DNA from: PALSA-612 sp963846915
GTDB taxonomy: Bacteria > Actinomycetota > Thermoleophilia > Gaiellales > Gaiellaceae
Direction: 5' to 3'
Assembly: GCA_963846915.1 (NCBI GenBank)
Contig: CAWJXV010000009.1
Span: 1,674,001-1,738,000 of the forward strand
Length of the DNA stretch: 64,000 bases
Below are positions 47,542-55,148 of the stretch, piece by piece. The position numbers were made by a program, and so were the translations under genes. Below the pieces are notes generated by a model, which was given only the letters and a program-made list of their open reading frames with translations, did no database searches and was not told the origin of the DNA. The stretch's first letter is position 1, and the number at the start of each line of letters is the position of its first letter.

Positions 47542-47807
47542 GCCAGTAGCTTGCGTCCAACGTGTCGCGTCGTCAAGGTGCCCCGATCTCGTCCGACAAC
47601 GTCCGCTCTCAGCGAGTCGCGGAGAGACTCAGTGCGATACCTACAGGACCCCTTTCCCGAGCAATCACCCAACCCTCCGCGCCGGAGCGTAATCACGGTC
47701 CGTTCGACACCACCCTCAGACCGCGACTACTGGTTGACCCGCTGCGATGGGTTTCTCGTCGAGGCTCCTGCGGGCTGCTCGGTCGGTGTCGTCGAGGGCG
47801 TCCGCTT

Positions 47808-47875
47808 TGGCCCCGGCCCTCACGCGCACGCGAGTGTGCGGGCGAGAAGGCGTGCGTGCTTCGGTTGACCGCCAC
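47808..47875 (-). repeat. Dispersed repeat R, copy 7
   Basis: The minus strand reads GTCAACCGAAGCACGCACGC, then CTTCTCGCCCGCACACTCGC and GTGAGGGCCGGGG, aligning with copies 3 and 4. Confidence 0.65.
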
Positions 47876-47896
47876 ACCGTTCTCCCTCCTCGGGGG

Positions 47897-47945
47897 CGGT
47901 CGCGGACTACGTGCGCGCGCGCGGGTGCGAGAGGCGTGTGGGCTC
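47897..47945 (-). repeat. Dispersed repeat R, copy 9 (weak)
   Basis: The minus strand reads AAGCACTCGAGCCCACACGC, then CTCTCGCACCCGCGCGCGCG. It is a diverged copy. Confidence 0.45.
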
Positions 47946-47958
47946 GAGTGCTTAGGGG

Positions 47959-49383
47959 CTAGCCGTGGCTGATGCGCGGCCAGAGCTTGGCGAGTGTGCC
48001 GCGTAGGGTGCAGCGTGCAATTGGCTCGTGTGCCTCGTTGCTGTCGTTGGCGGCGGAGATGTGGGCGACGATGCGATAGTTGTCGCAGAAGCCGGCGGCG
48101 CGTTGGGAGTAGCCGATCACGAGCGCCTGCCGTCCCGCCACGTTCGGGCGCCAGTAGCGCATGGTGACGTCTGCGGATGCGACGGGTGGGAGGCCGTGGC
48201 CGAAGAGTTGGAGCGCTCCTGCTTCGCCGTAGTTGTCGGTCACGATCACGTTCGCGCCGCCCGCGTGCGACTCGACGAGGCGCGCGTACGCGGGCCAGCC
48301 GACCTCCGACTGATAGTCGTCTCGGGCCTTGACGACTCCGAGCCGGACGGCCGTGTGCAGCGGCAGCACTGGTAGGGCGAGTGGCAGGGTCACGAGGCCG
48401 ATCGCGACGAACACGGCGCCGGCTACTTGGAGGCGTCGGCGTGTTGCCCAGCGGTCGAGCGGGATTGCGCCGGCGGCGAGCGCGAACAGAAGCACCGGCA
48501 GCGCGTAGTACGACTTTCCGCCGAGCGCGAAGTAGGCGATGACGGTGCCCACGACCGTCCAGCCGAACGGTCTGAGTGCGCGATCACGGATGAGCGATAG
48601 GACTCCGGCGACGGCGACCGGAAGCGCCACCCCCGTGAGCAGGATCAGGTTGACGATGTACTGCGGCCGGGTCTCGTCGCTGCCGCTGGGGGGAGGGTGG
48701 AGGAACCAGTGCACGCTCGTCCAGCTGTGGCCGGCCTCCCAGACGAGGTTAGGGACGAGCAACGCGGCCGCGATCGCGAGGGCCAGCGGGAAGCCCCATG
48801 AGCGCAGGACGTCGCGGCGCCAGGCCAGGAAGGTCGCGATCAGCAGGACGAGGACGACCGCAATCGTGTACTTCGTTTCGAGTCCGATACCGGCGGCGAC
48901 TCCGAGCAGCGGCCACGAGCCGCGCCCGAGTGCGAGCCGCAATGCGAGCCACAGGACGACCATCGTCGCCAGCTGGTCGAACGCGACGGGCTGGAAGAGC
49001 AGATTGGTTCCGAGCATCCCCGGCACAAACCCGACCATCACCGCGGCGAGCGTCTGCGCACGTCGCGTCGCGCCCAGCTCGCGGGCAACGAGGGCACTAA
49101 CTAACACCGTCCCAGCGGCCGCGAGGATCGTGAACGCACGGAGGCCGACAAGCGACCAGCCGAACAACTCCCGCGCCAGCGCCGCGAGCAGCGCCGTCAC
49201 TGGCGGGAACTCGACATACCCGCCCTGAAGATGCAGGCCGGCCACCGCGTAATACAGCTCATCGCGGTGCCAGCCATACCGTCCCGCGACGGCAAACTCA
49301 AGCGCACACTTCAGCGTGACGACGGTCAGGACCGGCCCGGCCGCGAATGCGACCGCCGACTCCCCTGCGGGCCTGTGCGCCAC
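47959..49383 (-). CDS. GT39-like (PMT_2) membrane glycosyltransferase
   Basis: A 474-residue GT-C-type enzyme with about ten membrane helices. The first loop has the catalytic RDELYYAVAGLHLQGGYVEF, as in dolichyl-phosphate-mannose-dependent mannosyltransferases and ArnT. A C-terminal extracytoplasmic domain follows (residues 340-474). It would transfer a sugar from a polyprenyl-phosphate donor to a lipid or protein. TAGCCT lies 9 bases before GTG 49383. Confidence 0.85.
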   Translation of the reverse strand: MAHRPAGESAVAFAAGPVLTVVTLKCALEFAVAGRYGWHRDELYYAVAGLHLQGGYVEFPPVTALLAALARELFGWSLVGLRAFTILAAAGTVLVSALVARELGATRRAQTLAAVMVGFVPGMLGTNLLFQPVAFDQLATMVVLWLALRLALGRGSWPLLGVAAGIGLETKYTIAVVLVLLIATFLAWRRDVLRSWGFPLALAIAAALLVPNLVWEAGHSWTSVHWFLHPPPSGSDETRPQYIVNLILLTGVALPVAVAGVLSLIRDRALRPFGWTVVGTVIAYFALGGKSYYALPVLLFALAAGAIPLDRWATRRRLQVAGAVFVAIGLVTLPLALPVLPLHTAVRLGVVKARDDYQSEVGWPAYARLVESHAGGANVIVTDNYGEAGALQLFGHGLPPVASADVTMRYWRPNVAGRQALVIGYSQRAAGFCDNYRIVAHISAANDSNEAHEPIARCTLRGTLAKLWPRISHG

Positions 49384-49505
49384 GGCCCGCCAAGGCTAAA
49401 GCCTCCCGGCGTGGCGCGGGTTCGGCGAGCCAAGGAACCTGACACGCCTACCGCGACCCGAGACGCATGCGGCTCCCTCCCCCGGCAAGTGTCGAGTCTG
49501 CACCG

Positions 49506-49511
49506 TAGGAT
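49506..49511 (+). promoter_or_regulatory. -10 element (TAGGAT)
   Basis: TAGGAT is 5 bases before an in-frame GTG (49517). It could give a leaderless longer protein, or a 105-base leader for ATG 49622. Confidence 0.35.
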
Positions 49512-49621
49512 GAGGTGTGCATCGCGAGTGCGGTCGTCTGGCCGCCGCCAACCGGCTCCAACGCACGGTGGCTCAAATTGATGCGGCCCCGCTAGGGGCA
49601 ACGTTGGGAAGGGAGACCAGG

Positions 49622-50347
49622 ATGGATCTGGAGAGGCTGGAGGCTCGGCTTGCGAGGCAGTTCAGGGCGAGGCCGAGGCGGCTGGGCGAGGCGAGGATCG
49701 TCTGGCGGAAGATGCCGTTGCCGCTGTGTGAGCACGTTGGTGTGGCGCTCGAGCGTGATCTGGGACGAGAGGAGCGGGCGAGGTTGCCGGTGTGGCCCGA
49801 GAGCCTCGAGGAGGTGCTGGGCGAGCGGCTCGTCGAGATCGTCTCGTTTCGTTGGCTGCGGGGCACGCCGATCGAGTTCTCGGCAGGCCTGCAGTTGCTC
49901 GACCTCGGAGAGCACGGATACCTCTGCGCGTGGAACGAATGCCATGCACATCTGGCTGTTGCGCGTCTGGAACCGTGGCAGGACGAGCTTGTGCTCTCCG
50001 CGGCGGTGAAGCAGCTGTTGCACGAGAACGGCCGGCGGCACGGACTCGAGCTGTTCGCGTCGATCCCGCACGAGACCGTGAACCATCAGCCCGAGCTCCT
50101 CATGGCGGCGGTCGTGAAGCAGACGCTCTACGACTGGCTGCTCTGGGCAATCAAACAGTCGTCGGTACTCTGGCCGCACAACAAGAGGGAGACGACTCCT
50201 GAGGAGGATTGGCTCGAGGTCGCCCGCAAGGGAACGATCCTGATCACCGGCAGGCGTGCAGTGCAGGCATGGGCCGCGCTAGGCGATCTCCGGCTGCAGC
50301 AGCGCTTCGATGAATGGTTCGAGACCGCTTACGAGGCGCCACGGTGA
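49622..50347 (+). CDS. Hypothetical protein
   Basis: A 241-residue soluble protein. ATG 49622 has an excellent ribosome site (AAGGGAG, 6 bases away). An upstream GTG 49517 is in frame but would add 35 residues of low protein character. Notable segments are RIVWRKMPLPLCEHVGVALE, HVETVNHQ-like PHETVNHQPELLMAAVV and DWLLWAIKQSSVLWPHNKRE. No family recognised. Confidence 0.65.
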   Translation: MDLERLEARLARQFRARPRRLGEARIVWRKMPLPLCEHVGVALERDLGREERARLPVWPESLEEVLGERLVEIVSFRWLRGTPIEFSAGLQLLDLGEHGYLCAWNECHAHLAVARLEPWQDELVLSAAVKQLLHENGRRHGLELFASIPHETVNHQPELLMAAVVKQTLYDWLLWAIKQSSVLWPHNKRETTPEEDWLEVARKGTILITGRRAVQAWAALGDLRLQQRFDEWFETAYEAPR

Positions 50348-50391
50348 TCTGAGGTGGCGAGGGCGGTAGCCGCTGCCGCCCTCGGTCGCTT

Positions 50392-50463
50392 CTAGGTGAC
50401 TTTGAACTTGCCTGTCATGGTCGTTGGATGGACGGCGCAGTACAAGGTGCAAGTGCCCTTCTT
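50392..50463 (-). pseudogene. Cupredoxin C-terminal remnant
   Basis: The last 23 codons on the minus strand read KKGTCTLYCAVHPTTMTGKF plus three residues. C-x2-H-x3-M is the copper-ligand loop of plastocyanin-like cupredoxins, and GTYTFYCAVHP is their usual end. The upstream sequence does not continue the fold, so only the tail remains. Confidence 0.55.
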
Positions 50464-50760
50464 GGCCCTGGTTCGCGGCGATCGCGTCGATCTCGGTCTG
50501 GATGTCGCGCGCGGTCGCGTTCGACTGCGGGTAGATGCACTTGGGAGGAGGCTTGCTCTCGTGTTGTTGCATCGGCTGTCTCCAATCGAGTCGCCAACGC
50601 CCACGGTTGGTGCCGCACCCTTGTCAGGCTCTCGCCCAAGTATTCCGTATCGCGGCCCGCCGGTGTCACAGGCGCCCCCACCTCGTCGAGCAAGATGCCC
50701 GACAGTACACCGCGGCGATACGGTGGTTACTTACCCTTCTCGAACAGGAAGGCAGGGGTC

Positions 50761-51063
50761 ATGGAGCTCGACCAGAGCTACGTCTGGATTACGACCCGGC
50801 GTCTGAAGCCGGGCACCCGCGAGCAGTTCAGCCAAGCCTGGCGACCGAAAGCGTTCCCCGAGGGCATGCTGCGCGCCTACGAGTGCTACAGCCCCGACGG
50901 AAACGAGGTCGTCGGCATCGCGATCTGGGACTCACCCGAGTCATGGGACCGCTTCCGCCGCTCGGAAGCCGAGACAGAACGACGCCAGGCGATGGCACCA
51001 TTCCTGATCGAGGAACGCTCCGGCCTCTACACCGGACGCGAGCTCAAGATCCCCAAAACCTGA
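50761..51063 (+). CDS. Small ABM-like (ferredoxin-fold) protein
   Basis: A 100-residue protein beginning LDQSYVWITTRRLKPGTREQ with VVGIAIWDSPESWDRFR, a pattern of dimeric alpha-beta barrel (antibiotic biosynthesis monooxygenase-like) proteins. Catalytic residues cannot be assigned. ATG 50761 is preceded by GAAGGCAGGGG. The gene stands alone between fragments. Confidence 0.7.
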   Translation: MELDQSYVWITTRRLKPGTREQFSQAWRPKAFPEGMLRAYECYSPDGNEVVGIAIWDSPESWDRFRRSEAETERRQAMAPFLIEERSGLYTGRELKIPKT

Positions 51064-51141
51064 CCGGCGGGCTGCTCCACGACGGGCTTGACCCCTTCCG
51101 GACTTGAAAGCGTGCCTGTCTGGTGTGATGCTGTTTTGGTG

Positions 51142-52246
51142 ATGGCGGCTTCTGGATCGCCGCGGGTGGGTTTCGTTCTGTTTTTGCTGGTTGCCGGGCC
51201 GGTGGCCGCGTTGGCGTCCGGAGCCGGGTGGCCGGCCCGGGCAACGGTGAGAACGTCGCCTGAGGCGTCGGGGCTTGTTGCTTTCAACAAGGAGCCAAAG
51301 GGTTACAACGATGCCTCGGGGATCGGGAACCTGGAGGTGTGGCTCGAGAAGTCCGATGGCACTGACAAGCGGTTGCTCGCGCACGGCGCCAGCCCTTTGG
51401 TGTCGCCCTCTGGTCGTTGGGTGGCGGTGGACACGGGTCGAGCGGCAGCGATCTATGCAGCCTCAGGAAGGAGGCAGCGGGTCTTTGCAGGAACCCCGCT
51501 TGCGTGGGCGCCTGACTCGGACCACGTGGCGTTGGTTCAGCCAGCGTCTCCGCTGGGGCGACTCGTGATTGCGAGTGTGAGTTCGGGGAAGCGAGTGGTC
51601 GTCGGGCCGCCCGGCGTGTACCCACAGGTCAGCTTCTCCCCGAATGGGAAGCAACTCGCCTATTCCTTCGGGCAGCCTAACCCGGGGGGCTTCGTGGACA
51701 TCTATCAGACCGGGCTAGCGCGGCGGGGGGCCTCGGCGTCTAACGGATAGCGGGCACGCCACGGACCCCGTTTGGGGTCCGGCGGGCATCGCGTTCTCGG
51801 CTGCGGCTCCGGTTGTTCAACCGGGGGTGATCTGGATCCTCAACCCGCGGACTCAGGCGATGCGCCACCTCACCTCGCCGCCCCTTCCACCTCCTCCCGG
51901 CTGGGCAAATACTCCTCCCAGCTGGGGCGAAATGACACCCACGGCCTGGTCGGCCAACGGCCGGACGCTGCTCGCCCAAGGATCAGGCCAAGGGACGTGT
52001 GTTGCGTACGTCGTGGACGCAAGTGGCAAAGAAACGGTGGTCGGCAAGCCGACTCCAGGGGCTGGGGACATGATGCCGAACGCAATCTCTCGAGATGGCC
52101 GCTACGCACTGATCTCGAGCGGGGGAGACATCTGCGGCAACGGCCAGAACTCGTCGGGGCCAACCGATCTCGTGCGGGTGGACCTCAGGACCGGGGCTCG
52201 ATTGACGCTCGCTGTCGGCGCCTGGAACGGCAGCTGGAACGACTAG
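51142..52246 (+). pseudogene. TolB-like propeller protein, frameshifted in a G tract
   Basis: Frame one starts at ATG 51142 with a signal peptide, then propeller strands (SGLVAFNKEPKGYNDASG, PSGRWVAVDTG, FSPNGKQLAYSF) to about 51715. The next frame continues PRRLTDSGHATDPVWGPAGI and WILNPRTQAMRHLTSPP to 52246. The switch falls in GCGGCGGGGGGCC (51718-51731), a run of six G. All propeller blades are otherwise intact, so this is either an error in the tract, phase variation or a young pseudogene. The product would be secreted. Confidence 0.75.
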
Positions 52247-52439
52247 TCCCGACCCGGAACATCCAGTCTGGCCGGCGACTCGCCAAAGCCGGCGACCACA
52301 CGCCTCCAAACGGGCGGTCGTCGGTCGTGCTCTTCGCTTAGCAACGCTCAGGCGTAGCGCCAGACGTCGCCATACACGAGTGCTTCTCCGTACCTACCGG
52401 GGCCGCGGAGGTCGCGGGCGGGATGTTTGAGCACGCTGA

Positions 52440-53693
52440 CTACTCTTCGATGCGACGGAGCACGATCGATGAGTTGTGGCCGCCGAAGCCGAACGAGTTC
52501 GAGACGACGACTCGGACGTCGGCCTGTCGTGGCTGGTTGGGGATGTAGTCGAGATCGCAGTCAGGGTCGGATTGCTCCTGATTGATCGTGGGCGGCAGCG
52601 AACCGGCGCGGATCGCCAGTGCGCAGAAGATCGCTTCCACCGCGCCGGAGGCGCCGAGGCAGTGGCCGGTGCTGCCCTTGGTTGAAGAGATGGGGATCTT
52701 GCGGGCCGTGTCGATGCCGAGCGCGTTCTTGATCACGCGCGTCTCGCTCGCATCGCCGAGCGGCGTCGAGGTCCCGTGGGCGTTGATGTAATCGATCTCG
52801 TCGGGTGAAACGCCGGCGTCTTCGAGCGCCATTCGCATTGCGCGGGCCGGGTTCTCGCCGGTCGGGTCAGGCTCGGTGATGTGCTGGGCATCAGAGGAGA
52901 CACCGTAGCCGGCCACCTCGGCGTAGACGCTGGCGCCGCGACGCTTCGCATGCTCGAACTCCTCGAGCACGAGCACAGCACCCGCCTCACCCATCACGAA
53001 CCCGTCGCGGTCGGCGTCGAACGGCCGACTCGCCAGCTCTGGAGCGTCGTTTCGCCGCGACAGCGCGCGCATCGCCGCGAACCCCGCCACGCCCAAAGGG
53101 GTGATCGGCGCCTCGCCACCGCCAGCCAACATCACCTCCGCCCGGCCCAGACGGATCGCGTCCAAGCCGTCACCGATCGCCATGTTGCCCGCCGCACAGG
53201 CGGTGCACTGTGAACATAGCGGCCCCTGCGTCCCCAACTGCATCGACACCCAAGCCGCGCCCATATTCGGCAAAAGCGCCGGGACCGAGAACGGGTTGAC
53301 CCGCTCCCACCCACGCTCGGCGAACGTGTCACACATCCCCTGGAACGACTCCAGACCGCCCATCCCTGTCCCCACAGACACGCCGACCCGGTCAGGCTCC
53401 TCTGCGATTACCAGAGCCGAATCACGCACGGCCTGGACAGCAGCCGCAACAACCAACTGCCCGAACCGATCTATCCGCCTTGCCTGCCGCCGCTCCAGCC
53501 ACTCACCCGGCTCGAACCCCTTCACCTCACACGCAAACGTGACCGAATGACCGGAAGCATCGAAAGCTGTAATCGGCGCCGCCCCCGACTTGCCCTCCAG
53601 CAACGCATCCCAACTCGAACCGACATCGTTCCCCAACGGCGTCACCGCACCAACACCCGTGACCACAACCCTCCTGCTCACGCTGACGCCCAT
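52440..53693 (-). CDS. fabF: 3-oxoacyl-ACP synthase II (KAS II)
   Basis: A 417-residue condensing enzyme. The active-site Cys is C166 (CSQCTACAAGN); the histidines are in INAHGTSTPLGD and NSFGFGGHNS, and the lysine is in SSTKGSTGHCLG. It elongates acyl-ACP with malonyl-ACP in fatty-acid synthesis. There is no acpP or fabD next to it, so it is an isolated, possibly extra, copy. TAGGTT lies 10 bases before ATG 53693. Confidence 0.93.
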   Translation of the reverse strand: MGVSVSRRVVVTGVGAVTPLGNDVGSSWDALLEGKSGAAPITAFDASGHSVTFACEVKGFEPGEWLERRQARRIDRFGQLVVAAAVQAVRDSALVIAEEPDRVGVSVGTGMGGLESFQGMCDTFAERGWERVNPFSVPALLPNMGAAWVSMQLGTQGPLCSQCTACAAGNMAIGDGLDAIRLGRAEVMLAGGGEAPITPLGVAGFAAMRALSRRNDAPELASRPFDADRDGFVMGEAGAVLVLEEFEHAKRRGASVYAEVAGYGVSSDAQHITEPDPTGENPARAMRMALEDAGVSPDEIDYINAHGTSTPLGDASETRVIKNALGIDTARKIPISSTKGSTGHCLGASGAVEAIFCALAIRAGSLPPTINQEQSDPDCDLDYIPNQPRQADVRVVVSNSFGFGGHNSSIVLRRIEE

Positions 53694-53784
53694 CAACCCC
53701 CACAACCTAGAACACCAGTAAGGCGAGGGAGCACCCCCCGCCGAAACGAAGCACAAGCCTACTCACCTTGAACTCAACGCTGAG

Positions 53785-53948
53785 CGCAGAAGGCCAATTG
53801 CCTCGCGGATGATCGACCGTGGCATCTCTACGACCGTGCTGGCCGCGCTGATGGGGCACGAGTCGAGCACGATCACCGAGCGCCGCTACGTCCAGCTGTT
53901 CGACCGGCAGCGCACCGACAGGCGGTGCGGCGGGCGATGGCGCGCTGA
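53785..53948 (+). pseudogene. Tyrosine recombinase (integrase) C-terminal remnant
   Basis: The frame gives MIDRGISTTVLAALMGHESS and TITERRYVQLFDRQRTD. This carries the LMGH histidine and the RRYVxLF nucleophile tyrosine of phage-type integrases. After RQRTD a 1-base shift leads to AVRRAMAR and a stop. The catalytic arginine and the rest of the domain are missing. It is a relic of a mobile element in the right-hand region. Confidence 0.7.
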
Positions 53949-54079
53949 GCGCTTCTCCGGGCTTGAAGGAAGTGTCCGGGGGTCTTGCCGACTTCCGCCC
54001 CCACACAGCGCTCTATCGGGTGGTCAGAACCTGAGGCCTAATCTGCGTCGCCGGTCGCGAGGGATTCCGTCAGTCGCGC

Positions 54080-54085
54080 TAGGTT
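54080..54085 (+). promoter_or_regulatory. -10 element (TAGGTT) of serine hydrolase gene
   Basis: TAGGTT lies 7 bases before GTG 54093. Confidence 0.45.
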
Positions 54086-54092
54086 CTGTCGG

Positions 54093-55148
54093 GTGATTCA
54101 CGGCGTGGTGGCGGGCGGGTTCGAGGGTGTCGGCGAGGCGTTCGAGCGTTGCTTCGGCGAGTTGGGTGAGACCGGGGCGAGGTACGTCGCTATCAGGGAC
54201 GGGCGCGCCGTGGCCGACCTTTGGGGCGGCGAGGGGTTGGATTGCGACTCCCTCGTCCACGTGTACTCGGTGACGAAGCCGATGGCGGCGTTCTGTGTGC
54301 TTGTGCTGGTCGATCGCGGCGTGCTGGCGCTCGACGAGCCGGTGGCCCGTTGGTGGCCCGAGTTCGCGCAGGCGGGGAAGGGGCACGTCACGATCCGGCA
54401 GGCGTTGAGCCACCAGGCCGGGCTCGTCGCCCTACGCGAGCAGCAGCCGGCGGAGGTGCTGTTCGACTGGGAGCGCATGTGCGGGCTGATTGCCGCGGAG
54501 CGGCCGTGGTGGCAGCCGGGCGCGGGTCATGGCGAGCACGCGCTCTTCTACGGCCACATCTGCGGCGAGCTTGTCCGGCGCACCGACGGACGCTCGCTCG
54601 GCAGGTTCTGGCGCGAAGAGGTGGCTGCGCCGTGGTCGCTCGACTTCCATGTCGGTCTTGGGGTGGATGAGCTCGTCCGCACCGTCGACCTCGACGGCGA
54701 GCTCACGGTCGGTGACGGTGAGGTACGACGCCTCGCGCTCACGAACCCGCCGGGCTTGCTCGACCTGTCCGTCGTGAACGGCGAAGCCTGGCGCGTGGCC
54801 GAAATTCCGGCGGTGAACGGCCACGGCACAGCCCAGGGTGTCGCCCGCTTCTACGCAGGGCTTCTTGGGGGAGGCGAACTCGACGGCGTTCGGCTCGTCT
54901 CGCCGGACACGGTCGCGGAGATGACACGCGGCGAGCTCACCGCCCGGGACGTCCTGCTCGACGAAGAGCGGACGTGGGGCCTCGGCGTGTGGGTCGACTC
55001 CGACGGGTTCGGCATGGGCGGCATTGGGGGCTCCCTGGGGATGGCCGATCCGGTGCTCGGTGTCGCCCAGGCGTACGTCACCCGACACCTCGCCGGCCAC
55101 GAGCGGGCAGAGGCGATGGATGCCGCCTTGCGCTTGGCCCTGCGTTAG
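54093..55148 (+). CDS. Beta-lactamase-like serine hydrolase (class VIII esterase type)
   Basis: A 351-residue protein. The SxxK motif is YSVTKPM (S59, K62), and the second motif tyrosine is in LFYGHICGEL, where class C enzymes have YxN. There is no signal peptide, so it is cytoplasmic, more like EstB-type esterases than a secreted beta-lactamase. Its stop overlaps the stop of the convergent LuxR gene by four bases. Substrate unknown. Confidence 0.87.
   Translation: MIHGVVAGGFEGVGEAFERCFGELGETGARYVAIRDGRAVADLWGGEGLDCDSLVHVYSVTKPMAAFCVLVLVDRGVLALDEPVARWWPEFAQAGKGHVTIRQALSHQAGLVALREQQPAEVLFDWERMCGLIAAERPWWQPGAGHGEHALFYGHICGELVRRTDGRSLGRFWREEVAAPWSLDFHVGLGVDELVRTVDLDGELTVGDGEVRRLALTNPPGLLDLSVVNGEAWRVAEIPAVNGHGTAQGVARFYAGLLGGGELDGVRLVSPDTVAEMTRGELTARDVLLDEERTWGLGVWVDSDGFGMGGIGGSLGMADPVLGVAQAYVTRHLAGHERAEAMDAALRLALR

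Larger units (their letters stand above)
47542..47958. other. Gene-free region with repeat R copies 7 and 9
   Basis: No convincing gene is seen. Repeat R copies occur at 47808-47875 and 47897-47945, both reading on the minus strand, the second ending just downstream of the glycosyltransferase stop. Confidence 0.5.

Noticed and set aside
53785..53948. Active integrase of an integrative element
   Set aside because: Only the C-terminal segment remains, and it is frameshifted.
54093..55148. Antibiotic-resistance beta-lactamase
   Set aside because: No signal peptide, and the YxN motif is altered to YGH; an esterase-type serine hydrolase fits better.
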